Source: Conchocele bisecta | Lineage: Eukaryota > Mollusca > Bivalvia > Lucinida > Thyasiridae | DNA length: 64,000 nt | Assembly (NCBI GenBank): GCA_029237695.1 | Contig: CM055278.1 | Location: forward strand, 67,695,188-67,759,187 | Direction: 5' to 3' | Part shown: positions 1 to 11,200 of the stretch, one piece after another | How positions within the stretch are numbered: the first letter of the stretch is position 1 | How the letters are laid out: each line of letters opens with the position of its first letter | Notes under the pieces: generated by a model | The model's input: only the letters and a program-made list of their open reading frames with translations | Database searches by the model: none | What the model was told of the DNA's origin: nothing | Made by a program: the position numbers and the translations under genes

Positions 1-400
1 GGGAAACAAACATATTTTTAAGGTCGGCCCTATTCTACCATGTCTGTCAAATTGGACTCGACCAATCAGCTTGGCATAGGTGTGGCCTCGCGGATTCAAT
101 ATACACCTGCCGCATTATTGTTGACATCCGTTTGAACGTAGCTTCACACGTCTGTCACTGACTACTAGTGACTAGGACAGATAAACAAAATGGATTCAAC
201 CAATCAGCATAGAATAGGTGTGGCTTCATTGAATTCAGAATACACCTTTCCCAAGATCCACTTCCCTGTTTGCCTGCGGTCAAATCATCGGATAAGTTGT
301 TTGCTATTAATGACCTCCGGCGGCATCCATTTGAACATAGCTACACACGCGTGTCACTGATTATTTCAACTCGAAATTGTCAAAGCACACATATGCTGAA
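1..400. repeat. Two-unit direct repeat of about 180 bp
   Basis: The block around 48-170 (gactcgaccaatcagc, ataggtgtggc, catccgtttgaac, gtgtcactga) recurs diverged at 196-360. No coding signal. From about 400 to 1392 I see only AT-rich non-coding sequence, possibly the 3' flank of the transposon-like gene. Confidence 0.6.
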
Positions 401-1392
401 GTAACATTCTGCAAAGCAGAATCAATTTATGAAAATAATCCAAGTATAACTAGGCGAAGGACAAATATAACGAATAACGTAGGGGGGCTTAGCATGCTAT
501 AGGGGTCGAATCGTTCACTTTCATCTAACTCTTTGAAATTTTGGTCATAGATTGACATCAACATGGCATTTCATAATCTGCCGACAGACAAGCTCAATTT
601 TCCCCGTCGCGGCCATATTGGACAAATCCAAGATGGCCACCATCAGAATTTGGGCACATCATAACTTTTAAACTAAGCATCGTAGAATCATGAACGATAC
701 CTCTATTTTCGGGTTTTCAGGGACAAGGAACACACTCGCCATATTATTATTGCAATTTAATGTGAAGGTCAAATCACAATTTCAAGGTTAAAATTGGCAA
801 AATCTGGTTAAAATTATTGAAAATATGTTATTTATTCTAGGTTACACATTTGTAAAACAAATCTGTCCCTTCAATATCACACGCTATTAGGTTGCTGTTT
901 TCAAACAGTGTAGATCTAGATCATAAGATGGCTTGTAATCATTATGATCTACATTTTTTGCCTCCATTTTCTGATTTTTCAAGATATACCACTTTTTTAT
1001 GAATCGATTGGCATGAATAATTGTGATCATGTCAGATATTTAGGAATGAATTTGAAAGGTCTAAGAGCTATGGACCATCTTTTAAGATAATGATTCAGTT
1101 GTCTAAGGTGATTGATAACCATGCAATATACTAGTAAGCAAATTCAATATGACCACCACTTCAACATGGGTATGTTTTAAACATTCACAAAATCACAACA
1201 ACAAAAATTCTCCAGATTTTCACATGATATAGTACTTAACTAACATATCATGATACTCATTATTCAAAGCCAACTTCTTTTTATGCAATTTAAGATTGTT
1301 GGCAAGAACACTCACAGATTCAGTCTATGTTTGTCCTGTGTCACCTGTCTTGGGACTTTCTGGTAACTCAAATAACATTAGTATATACTATC

Positions 1393-2440
1393 TCACTGAT
1401 CATCTGCTACATTATTGACACAGCCTCCTTCACACCTGCAAACGGACGTACATCGCACCCCAGCTTTGTTGCACTTGCAGTGACCTCGACATGTTTTTTG
1501 ACACCCACAATGGAGAAGAAGGGAACACGCCTTACTGGCATCATCCAGTGTTGTCCAGAACAGCAACCACTGGTTTGTTTTCACATGAAGCTCCCAGCCC
1601 CACCTGCTGAAGTCAGGGATCTCCTGATGAAACGTGACAACCTGTCGCCAAATAAAACATGCCTGAAGGTTTGACCTCTTTGAATGTTCAAACAGTGCAG
1701 CCTGTGTGGGAGGTATGGCCTCAAGTGAGCGTGATCCGTGTGAGAACAAATTTTGCCTCGCCTGGTTCACCGTCGCAGCACTGCAACTCTTGCTGTACAT
1801 GATCACATGAAAGCGCCCAAGCTGTTGCATGTGTACTGAGTCTATTGTGAATGTGTCAGGGTTGTCAGTAAGTTCTAGCAATGTCTCCGTCATTTCTGGC
1901 ATGCTCTCCCATGCAGCCCATGCTGTCTTCTTTCCACATCCGAGGAGCTGAGACGTCGTGTCACATCCACTAATGGCATGGAAGAGAGGAATGGTCTGTG
2001 ATCTCGATGGACCTAACCTTGAGAATAAATCATGGACTGGAATATCTCTGTACATGTAGTTCTTGCCACTTCCAAAAGCAATGGCGAGAACGACAATATC
2101 ACTATCTACGGTGCGGACATATGCTCTCTTATGCCCTTGACGTGATGCGTGTGCTAGATAGTTGATGATACGCGAGTCTGCCTCACTGTGGTTGCAGGGT
2201 TGCAGTTCTGATGTGTCGCATGGCTTGTTGGACAAAACAGTTTCATCCTTTGTTGTAAGAATGAGGATGTTATTCAGAGTGATTTCAGAGAGTTTCTTGC
2301 TGCAGAAAGAGAACAGTTCTTTCTTGTTCTTGGTGTTCATAAGATATTTCTGCCAGTCTCTCTTTGTGATGGGTGTGCTGCCTCCTGTACCTATCTGTGT
2401 TCGTGGACCAAAACTGTAGTTGGGTCTGTATCTTCAAGCT
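1393..2440 (-). pseudogene. Transposon-like protein, C-terminal part: FEN1-like nuclease core plus CXC domain
   Basis: The open frame reads 315 residues downstream of its first Met (2340-1393) and stays open further upstream. It shows SEADSRI (residues 52-58), VDSDIVVLA (78-86) and SGCDTTSQLLGCGKKTAW (124-141), in the order, spacing and chemistry of the E-x-E, D-x-D and G-S-D/helix-hairpin region of flap endonuclease-type PIN-like nucleases. The C-terminus is a Cys-rich HCGCQKTCRGHCKCN..CTSVCRCEGGC block resembling a Tesmin/TSO1 CXC DNA-binding domain. It belongs with the upstream frame at 2285-3406, apparently separated by a frameshift near 2400-2440. I recognise the type as a multi-copy invertebrate uncharacterised protein family but cannot name it. 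Confidence 0.75.
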
Positions 2441-3406
2441 CGTCTCTGGGTATACATCCCACACTGCATCGATTCGCTGAACAGATGGAGCCGGATGACT
2501 CTTCAAGAAGGGAACTACATGCATGGGAACATAGTCGCTGAATGTAGCTGCACGAGTTGGCCGCACCATGTGAACCACCGCTGGCATGTCCAGGGCCTGG
2601 ACTGTGACATCACGAGCATCAGCGTTCGCTGTTGTCAGGGCACCGAGACACTTAAGAATATCGGATTTTGTCACTGATCTCAGACCTCCACGATCAGCAA
2701 GAGAGGGTGGCCCACGTTGATTCTCGAATCTGAAGAAATCTGGTCGGAACTGCAGAGATAGGAACAACTGAGTAACAAGAGCTGTGTTCTTTTTAAGAAC
2801 ACCCACTGTCTCGGAACGCTTTGAACGAACATCTGGGCGATTGGCAAATGTATATATGCCGTTGCGCTTAATGGTGTCTGAGATGGTGACTGAAGCAGTG
2901 TGCACCCTGGTTTGAACATACTTGTCATGTAGAGATTGGCCAAGCTCATCTACCTGATTAAGTGATGCTGCCACCTCGGGTACCATGACATCGTGAGTGT
3001 CGATAGTAGCAACAAGCTCATGACCGGTTTCCAGGAATGGGTTGCTGCGGTCTCTAAGCACACCCATAAACTTCTTTACATCAGTGATGAAGCGTACTTG
3101 GAGAGCATGCGACTCTTCATGATGAGCGAGAGATGTGTCACCCACAGAGAGTAGACTCTCAAATTGGTCAATTAGCCTCACAGAATCTGGACCAGCCAGC
3201 ATGTAGAGGGCAATCGCATCAGTATCATCATACATGTCTGACAAGCCACCAGCACCTGCCTGCAGTTTTCTGTTGCTGTGTTCATGGGACTGGTCTTTGG
3301 CCATAAGCGAGAACTTGTGACGAGAACGCTGGACAACAACATGTCCCTTCTTGAACTCTGCATACACGTCTGGGTGGTTCACAGGCAACACGACCAAATC
3401 TTTCAC
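2285..3406 (-). pseudogene. Transposon-like protein, middle part (possible transposase core and nuclease N-terminus)
   Basis: An open frame of 373 residues in a different phase from 1393-2440. The N-terminal third has NHPDVYAEFKKGHVVVQRS, KDQSHEHSN and GAGGLSD, comparable with [16 protein letters not shown] and DQGLEQ of the second element in this window (33668-34324). Near the C-terminus, VQALDM and later RIDAVWDVYPETSLK resemble the first two acidic strands of FEN-type nucleases. Everything upstream of residue 1 (after 3406) is missing or unrecognisable, so the copy is truncated. No terminal repeats found. Confidence 0.7.
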
Positions 3407-3529
3407 ATGGATGCAGGGTTCAATCTAGGCCAAAAATTAGGGAGAAGTGACTTCTCCCTCCAGGCAAAATAGGGAGAAGTGAGGGGAAATTAGGGAGAAG
3501 TGATCAAAATCATATTTTCGCGGATTTTT

Positions 3530-3680
3530 ATGCCACCGGGTTTCGAAGAAACGGGTGGCATATAGTGTTTGGACCGTCCGTCTGTCCGTCCGTCACACTT
3601 TTTGGTTAACCAATTTGTCACAGTTTCTCAAAAAGCTGCATGTGGCATCCGCGTTCGACAGACGCATTTCTTGTTTCTCT
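3530..3680 (+). repeat. Mollusc-type dispersed repeat head with (GTCC)n
   Basis: tgccaccgggtttcga..gggtggcatata is followed by ccgtccgtctgtccgtccgtc and closes with atttcttgtttct, the same head-and-tail style as repeats at 38112-39245 and 52107-52735. Non-coding; probably a short dispersed element fragment. Confidence 0.45.
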
Positions 3681-3708
3681 TATAGTTATCGCGTAACTGT
3701 ATACTGTA

Positions 3709-5052
3709 CAGGCCCGTAGCCATGGGGGGTCGGAGCGGTCGGACGACCCCCCGCCCCACAGGTGGAAGACTCGGACCTATGACACCAAAAAAATGCCTAT
3801 TAAAAAAAATCCCATTACCCCACCCACTTGGTCTCGTACATTACCATCTTCTATTTATAGAAAGGTGGGTATGAATATGGCTATTACAGAAAGAGCCCTC
3901 TCTTTTCTGATTCGCACAAACACAATAAACATCGATTAAATGTATGAAATATGTCTCTGGCCATCGATAAAGGTATTAGGTGTGTGAATATACTCACTTC
4001 AAATCGCTGTTTCAAGTATTTATTGAGTTATTCGCGTTTTGATTACCCCATCCAAAGCGAAAGTTGCGTGTACGAAAGAATCTCACACAGAATCGGAGGC
4101 CGCCCGGCGTGGATTATCGGTCATATTTGGCCGATAGCTGATCGCCAGCTCAAACTAATGACATGCACCATGACCATATATATTAGAAACTCCAACCATA
4201 CAAAGTTCGTCCAATTGTGATCGTTCACCGATCTAAAAAACACTTTTTTGTCTAATTTCGTTCTTATCTGGAACCGGGTCAATGCACCATCTTCCATAAT
4301 ACAACCGGAAGCGTCTATGTAAAGAACATCTCTGATTGGCTAAATCTAAACTGTAATGACGTCATTTACCTATTTCGGGATTCCGGAAGACATAATCTGA
4401 TAGTACGCGAATCATGAATGAAAGTAGAAAAAAGGTGTTTTTTAGATCGGTGAACGATCAAAATTGGACGAACTTTGTATGGTTGGAGTTGCTAATGTAT
4501 ATGGTCATGGTGCACGACTTTAGTTTGAGCTGGCGATTAGTTATTGGTCAAATATGACCGATAATCCACGCCGGACGGCCTCCGATTCTGTTTGAGATTC
4601 TTTCGTACACGCAAATTTCGCTTTGGATGGGGTATACAAAATGCGAATAACTGAATAAATGCTGGAAAGAGCGATTTCAAGTGAATATATTCACACACCT
4701 AATACCTTTATCGATTTCCAACGACAGAAATCATACATTTAATCGATGTGTATTGTGTTTGTGCGAGTTCGGAAACGAGAGGGCTCTTTCTATAATGGCC
4801 ACAATGTTATCCACCTTTCTTTATAGAAGATGGTAATGTACGAGACCAAGTGGGTGGGGTAATGGGATTTTTTTTAATAGGCATTTTTTTGGTGTCATAG
4901 GTCCGAGTCTTCCGCCTGTGCCCCGCCCAGCCTCGAGGTCCACTTTTTTAACAAAAAAGCATGCCCCTGGACACCCCTAGACCCCCTAGATACCTCAGGC
5001 CCCTTGGGCCTTCGAAACGAACCCCCCTTCAAACAGGTCTGGCTACGGGCCT
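3709..5052. mobile_element. Foldback DNA transposon with ~500-bp arms
   Basis: Ends are caggcccgtagcc (3709) and ggctacgggcctg (to 5052). Long imperfect inverted arms of about 3751-4252 and 4429-4925 pair nearly throughout, for example gacaccaaaaaaatgcctatt against aataggcatttttttggtgtc. Flanking octamers atactgta and atacatta match at 6 of 8, compatible with a worn 8-bp hAT-type target duplication. No transposase frame; non-autonomous. Confidence 0.8.
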
Positions 5053-5059
5053 GATACAT

Positions 5060-7057
5060 TAACTTTATGTTTTCAAAAGCATATATATTACAGGGGGGGA
5101 TGCTGGGAAGCAAATGTAGTAGTATGTAGAATTTGAAAAAAAAATATTTTGTTTTTATTTCATCTCGAAAGTATATGTTGTTACCACCCATTTGGACCTC
5201 TATAACTGTGTACATGTAATGAAACAGCATTTATGTAAATAGCAAATTAATCCGTTTAAATTCACTTGGATGTGCATAAATTCCGTATATTTAGTTAATA
5301 CTAAACTGAATTATCATAAAAATCGGGTTACGTTAACATCGATTGGAAAAAGTTTCAAAAGGAGAAAACTACGTAGGTACGAAATCGCCGAAATTATCCG
5401 TGATATTTACAGACTTTTTCATGTTTTCTGACAATAGAGTTATCCATATTTGGTTGAAATAAACAGTTAGTAATGTAATAAACAGTTAGTAATGTAATAA
5501 ACAGTTCATTAGAATATATTGATTTCGTATTTAATTCTTTCACCCTTTTCGGCGAAAAAGAAAGTTGCAATCATGGGCATCCGCTGTGTTGGCCATGACT
5601 CGGTTCGTCAGGTGGCGCCTCGAGTGGGTATACCCACAATCTTAGCTAACGATTGGATGCTATTTTTATTTCGGAAATGGTATCCCACAAAGCGTCATAA
5701 GCTGACAAAAATGTGTGTAATCGCCACCGGGCGACCCAGCTTATTATTTTTACTAGCCCCGACCCAGAAACGACTCGCATCTGGCGCCCGTTAAAACGTG
5801 TGTTTGCATGTGTTTGTTTGTCTCGTTGAGAGTATTCGGAGGGAGTTAACTATACTGGGTTCTGATAGATCAATTGCTGACGTCTTTCGCCACAGTAACC
5901 TGTCAATCATGCCACTAAGGGCTGCCTTTACTTACCAGCGATTGGCTATACTGTATAAATAACTTCGCCACGAGAATAACACGTGTTTTGAACTGACTAT
6001 TATAGTAGCCAGAAGCGATGTTTGGCTAGGGGATTATTGAAACTATCGACCCGTGACTTTTATTGTCACAGCGGGTAGGCATGATTTTAGTGAATCGCGT
6101 AATGATATGATGAAAATTTGGTCAAACACTCGGGTGTCATAAAACAAATGGTATTGTAAACAGTTTGTCAGGCCTGCAATTAGCGAGATTTAGGTCACTG
6201 GGTGGGAAATAGGGATTACCTGAACGAATTTGGTTCCAGCTTTTTTTAGAATTTCAGATATTTTGCGAGATTTTTTAAGGCGAAGTGAACTTCGCCTTGC
6301 CGGACACATAGGGCGACTTGGGCGGAAAAAAAGCGACGACTTCACCCAAGTCACCCCCAAAATTGAACCCTGAGATAAGCGATGACCAATTCATTGCATG
6401 GCTCTGTATAGGTGTCAGATAAGGTGCGATATGAGAAATCTCAATATCACGAAAAATACAAACAAATCGGTTATTAGGGTCGCCCTTGTTGTTTTTAGAA
6501 AATAAGTGATAGTTTGTAATGTGACCTTTAAAGCTGTGCACGGTTTGGTTGATATGAAATGGCAGGATATGTTCACTTTATCAACAAGTAACACAAGAGG
6601 ACACTCGTTCAATGAAATTATACAAAAAACAATGTCGTACAACCGAGAGACTAAATAAATACATTCACACTAAGAGTAGTGGACTCATGGAACAGCCTAT
6701 CTGAAGGAACAGTTAATGCTGAAAGCCTGAACGAGTTTAAGTCGCTCCTGAATGTAGAAAACTGGAATGAAAACAAGTTTTCTCTGTGTTAAAACCATAT
6801 CACAACAATAGTGACATTATACAATATTATTATATACGTTATTCTACACGTCGAAGCCGTAGACCCCCACATACGTTTATATATAGTTAAAAATTAGTGT
6901 TTGTAACGAAGATACGTCAAACCTAACAGAGTTACCATATAAGCATTTGTGCTTAAATTAAGGTCCAACAGATCCAGGTAACAATCCAGGTAGTTCGGCA
7001 GAAAACATGCAGCAGACCGTAGTTTACAGGAATATCCAGAGTGGTCATGTAATCATC
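5060..7057. other. Non-coding flank upstream of the first detected GCP3 exon
   Basis: AT-rich. It contains a short direct repeat (aacagttagtaatgtaataa, 5462-5500) and a degraded inverted segment near 6280-6375 (ggcgaagtgaacttcgcc). A frame at 5519-5794 lacks recognisable domains. The initiator exon of GCP3 could lie here but I could not identify it. Confidence 0.4.
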
Positions 7058-7863
7058 GCTCCAGATAAGGAATTAGTAATTGAGTATTGTCACTCCATCA
7101 TTTCTGGAGCAATTGGGTATTTCAAAATTTGAATTGGGTAAAATAAAACGAAACTACTGTTTACACATGAACAGACGGCAATTATTGAATATTTTGCTTC
7201 AAAATGAAAACATGTCTTGGCATTTCATTAGAATTGTCTCCTTGGAGACAATTCTAATGAAATACCAAGATGTGTTTTCATGGCAAATAAGAAAAATATG
7301 CTATATGTGTGGTCTGTTTATTGTTTTCTGCAGCATGGTAAAGGTGCTACAAATCTTTTATTGGTTTTTGATACTCGCTACTTCTGATTTCAATTGGGGT
7401 TTTGTGGTTGGAAGGTGGGTGCAAGCGATGGGTAATTTAACGATCGGGGTTCGTCCTTACCGGAATTCCGACTGGAGACCTGGTTTGGCCCTCACATACG
7501 TCTTTGGCATTTTGTATGTGACCGTTGAATCTGGTTATACCCCTTATGTGAGTATTATGATTATTCGTAATCCTATTTCGGGGGAAGGGGCCAAGTGACT
7601 TTGGTGTGGTATGGACCTGCCACCAGGTCTGGTTATTCTAATTTCAGGGCTGAATATATTGTTTCTCGATGTAAATATTCAGTTCTGATTTTGGCATTTT
7701 CCCCCCAATGCAGCAGGTTAAAATGGGATCGAACCCGTTTGCCCGGCCTTACATGACCTTAGCTGTTGATAGGCCGTTAAACACCAATAAACAAACAAAC
7801 AATTGGGGTTTTGGTCATTTTAATTGGGTATTTAAGCAAATACGCAGCTTATCTGGAGCTCTG
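7058..7863. mobile_element. hAT-like palindromic MITE (family A), interrupted by a SINE
   Basis: The ends carry gctccagataagg and cttatctggagctctg, and the core has the hairpin attagaattgtctcc / ggagacaattctaat. A SINE-like unit (7405-7799) splits the right half. Other members: 9576-9979, 42782-43173, 47814-48212 and 54026-54425. Confidence 0.85.
7405..7799 (+). mobile_element. SINE-like retroposon, full-length, with target duplication
   Basis: A ~395-bp unit starts tggttggaagg and ends aggccgttaaacacc plus an (AAAC)n-type tail. It is bracketed by the 14-bp direct repeat caattggggttttg (7391-7404 and 7800-7813), a retroposition signature. The block ggggttcgtcctt near the head resembles a Pol III B box. 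Relatives: 28255-28642, 39960-41145 (split) and 41650-42592 (split). Confidence 0.85.
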
Positions 7864-7904
7864 ATGTAATTCATCCCACGAGTGATTTGAATGTACCAGG
7901 TCAA

Positions 7905-8100
7905 TGTACCAGGGTCGAGCCTGTAATATTTCCTTTCCCTGTTTAGTGTTGGTATATTGTAATATGTTATTTGTGGCTCTGACTGTAGAAATGGGGCATA
8001 CCTGTTGGGCAACCAGCGTAGACTCAGACCAGCCTGTGAATCTGCAGTCTGATCAGGATCTGCACTGTTCGTTATTCCATCCATGAAACACCCGTCGTGC
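7905..8100. repeat. MITE-like repeat family M fragment
   Basis: Contains gtagactcagaccagcctgtgaatctgcag..gatcaggatctgcactg, the palindromic core of a family whose complete copies read tgtggctgtgactggagaa at one end and ttctccagtcacagccaca at the other. Confidence 0.55.
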
Positions 8101-8222
8101 AGATAACAAGAAATATAGATCGATATCAGGTGACCGGACGGAGTGTGCTATTTGATTAGGAGCTACACTTATGGCTGCCATCAGCCCCATTTCTCCTGTC
8201 ACAGCCACATTTATGTTTTCAG

Positions 8223-8268
8223 ATGAAATCCAGCCATACGTTCAGAGGGCCTACACATTACTGGGCAG
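8223..8268 (+). CDS. TUBGCP3: GCP3 observed exon 1
   Basis: Reads [14 protein letters not shown] between a cag-type acceptor and GTAGGT donor, aligning with the AQQFQYAVRVIG segment near residue 30 of vertebrate GCP3. It starts with two bases of a split codon (phase 1 before it), so a preceding exon with the initiator ATG must exist. Short, so less secure alone, but the junction codon with the next exon is correct. Confidence 0.85.
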
Positions 8269-11200
8269 GTAGGTACATGTGGTGCATTGTGGTTGAAATG
8301 GGGCTGATGGGACAACAGAGCTCCAGTTAAGGTGCGTAATTGGACCAAATTCTTTCTTCACGAAAAATGGAAAGTTGGGATTGCTTTAGAATCATCTCTT
8401 CGAGACGATTCTAAAGCACTCCCAACTTGCCAATTTCGGCGAAGAAATAACGAAAGTCTCCCCAAAGTTGATAAAATTACGCACCTTAACTGGAGCTGGG
8501 ACAAGTGTAGAATCAGATAACAACATATATTGCTTGTTAGCAGCATGACGGATGTTTCATTGATGGATTCGCGAACAGTGCAGATCATGATCAGATTGCA
8601 GATCTACACTGGTCGCACAACCCATAAATCACATTTCTCCAGTCAACAGCCACATTTATGTTAGTGTGTCTGATATGGACATATTCTACTTTTAGTTTAA
8701 ACATATTTTATTTGCATATTCTTTACAAGTTCATTGTCTACTTTTAAGTGTTTTGTATCAGACACTGAGTTGTTTATTGATCAAAGGCTGACAGCAAAAT
8801 GTAACAATATATTGTGGTCAATCCAAAATAACAAACTACAAGTAGTGTGCTTTAACCCTTAAATATTTTTATTTTTTTGCCGTCTGCTGTTTATTTTCTA
8901 TTTTCCATTTTTATCATCAAAAACATGCTTTACAAAACAAACTTTAGAATAATTTACAACATGCTTTGACATCACTTCAGAATCATTTCCATTGAAAAAT
9001 TATTCATACTTGTATTCCGCATTTCTGATACACTGGATTTAAAATAAACGACACTAACCGGCCACAGGTGGAAGACTCGGACCTATGACACCAAAAATAA
9101 AATGCCTATTAAAAAAATCCCATTACCCCACCCACATGGTCTCGTACAGTACCATCTTCTATAATAGAAGATGGTACTGTACGAGACCAAGTGGGTGGGG
9201 TAATGGGATTTTTTTAATAGGCATTTTTTTTGGTGTCAGATCCGTGTCTTCCACCTGTGTAACCGGCTACATTTATCAAGCTCGGCTTGGAAGCGGTAGG
9301 AATTTCTCTGCAAACCTTATATGTGGCTGTGACTGGAGAAATGAGGCTTATTGTATGTTTTACCAGTGTAGATCCTGATCAAATAGCACACTCCTGTAGC
9401 CTTATAGCGATCAGTATTGCTTGTTAGAAGCATGCCATGTGTTTTATTGATGGAATGGCGAACAGTGCATATCCTGATCGGACTGCGGATCTTGATCTAA
9501 ACTGGTCGCAAAAACCCATAAGCCCCATTTCTCCAGTCACATCCACATATGTGTTTGCTAGCATTGGCTAGTATGAGAGCTCCAGATAAGCTGCGTATTT
9601 GCTTAAATACCCAATTAAAATTGCTTACAACCCAATTGAAATCGGAAGTAGCGAGTATCAAATACAAATTTTGTGGTGGTACCTTTCTTCAATGCGCAGA
9701 ACACAATAAACAGACCACAAATATAGCATATTTTTTTTATTTTCCATGAAAACGCATCTTGGTATTTCATTAGAATTGTCTCCTTAGGAGACAATTCTAA
9801 TGAAATGCCAAAACATGTTTTCATTTCGAAGCAAACTATTCAATAATTTCTGTCTGTTGATGTGTAAACAGTAGTGTGATTTTATTTTACCCAATTAAAA
9901 TTTTGAAATACATGTACCCAATTGCTTCAGAAATGATGGAGTGACAATACTCAATTACTAATTCCTTATCTGGAGCCCTGTAGTATACATGTAGCTGTAG
10001 TGTACAAGTATCTCCTTCTTCTGTAGCCGATTTCACCAACATTGCAAAGTATACTTTTCTAGTAAAGTATACTTTTCTAGTAAAGTATACTTTGAGGGAG
10101 TAATCATTTATTATTCCCGAAATGCATTATTTCATATAGAACTAACAACTGCATATATTTGAAGATTAAACATATGCAGAATTATTATACTGCATATACA
10201 AAATGGCTGTGATAATGTAATAAATTCAGTATAATAAAAATTAATAAATTTATCATAAAATTGAAAAATTTTCCCTCGAAGTATACTTTGCTAGAAATAA
10301 GTTTTGTATCTAAAGATTATTATACCCCCATATTTCAAATTCAATGTGTATTTTACTTTTACAATGTGTTTCTTCCTTATTAAATTGGGAACACATGATA
10401 AAAAATAAACAAATTAAAAAATTACTTCAATGCGTATTCAGCTAAAATAAGTGTAAAATACGCCAATATGCACCTTATCTGGAGCTCTGCCTACATGGAT
10501 GTGTACATCCCATATCTGTATTGTTTCAGTAATATCAGCACACCAGTGGAGAATGATGAGTTTCAAGTATCAGACAAAATCCGTCGCAGATGTAAGTGTT
10601 GATTCGTATGACTGTAATAACTACTGTCTGTTTCACGAAAGCTGCCCAAATTTTGCGGCTATATAAACAATTAAACAATTAAAAAAAAAATTATTATTTT
10701 TTTATATTAAATTAAAGGAAAATTTAAGAATGAGCCTTCTTTTTATTTCGTGAAATTTGGTCAAATATTGATTTTATTACAAAAAATTGATTTCTCTATG
10801 GGAATTTAACTTACATGGGGGAAAAAGAGGTAAGGAAGTGTGGGAGGAGTAAAAAAAACGAACTAAACTCCGAAACCTGACTACATAGCTTGGATATGAT
10901 CTAACTAAGAAAACAAAAGTTAAATTTTAAAAATCGGTCCAGTATTTCTGAAATTTAAAAAAATTTCCCCTTGTTAAATCCCCATAGACATCTTCACTCC
11001 GTGAATATGTATATGGGGATTTAACATGGGGAACATTTTTTTTGCAATAAAATCAATATTTGACCAAATTTCACGAAATAAAAAGAAGGCTCATTCTTAA
11101 ATTTTGATAACATTTAATATTATCGAAAAAAATATTGTTTTCAAATTGTTTATATGGGCGTAAAATTTGGGCAGCTTTCGTGAAACAGACAGTATGAGCA

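Noticed and set aside
5519..5794. 91-residue frame as a candidate first exon of GCP3
   Set aside because: No resemblance to the expected N-terminus (a short Leu/Cys-rich helix), and no donor in the required phase could be assigned.
7080..7598. 172-residue open frame
   Set aside because: It runs across a MITE hairpin into a SINE and recurs with breaks in other family A copies (47893-48240, 54106-54636); a repeat translation, not a gene.
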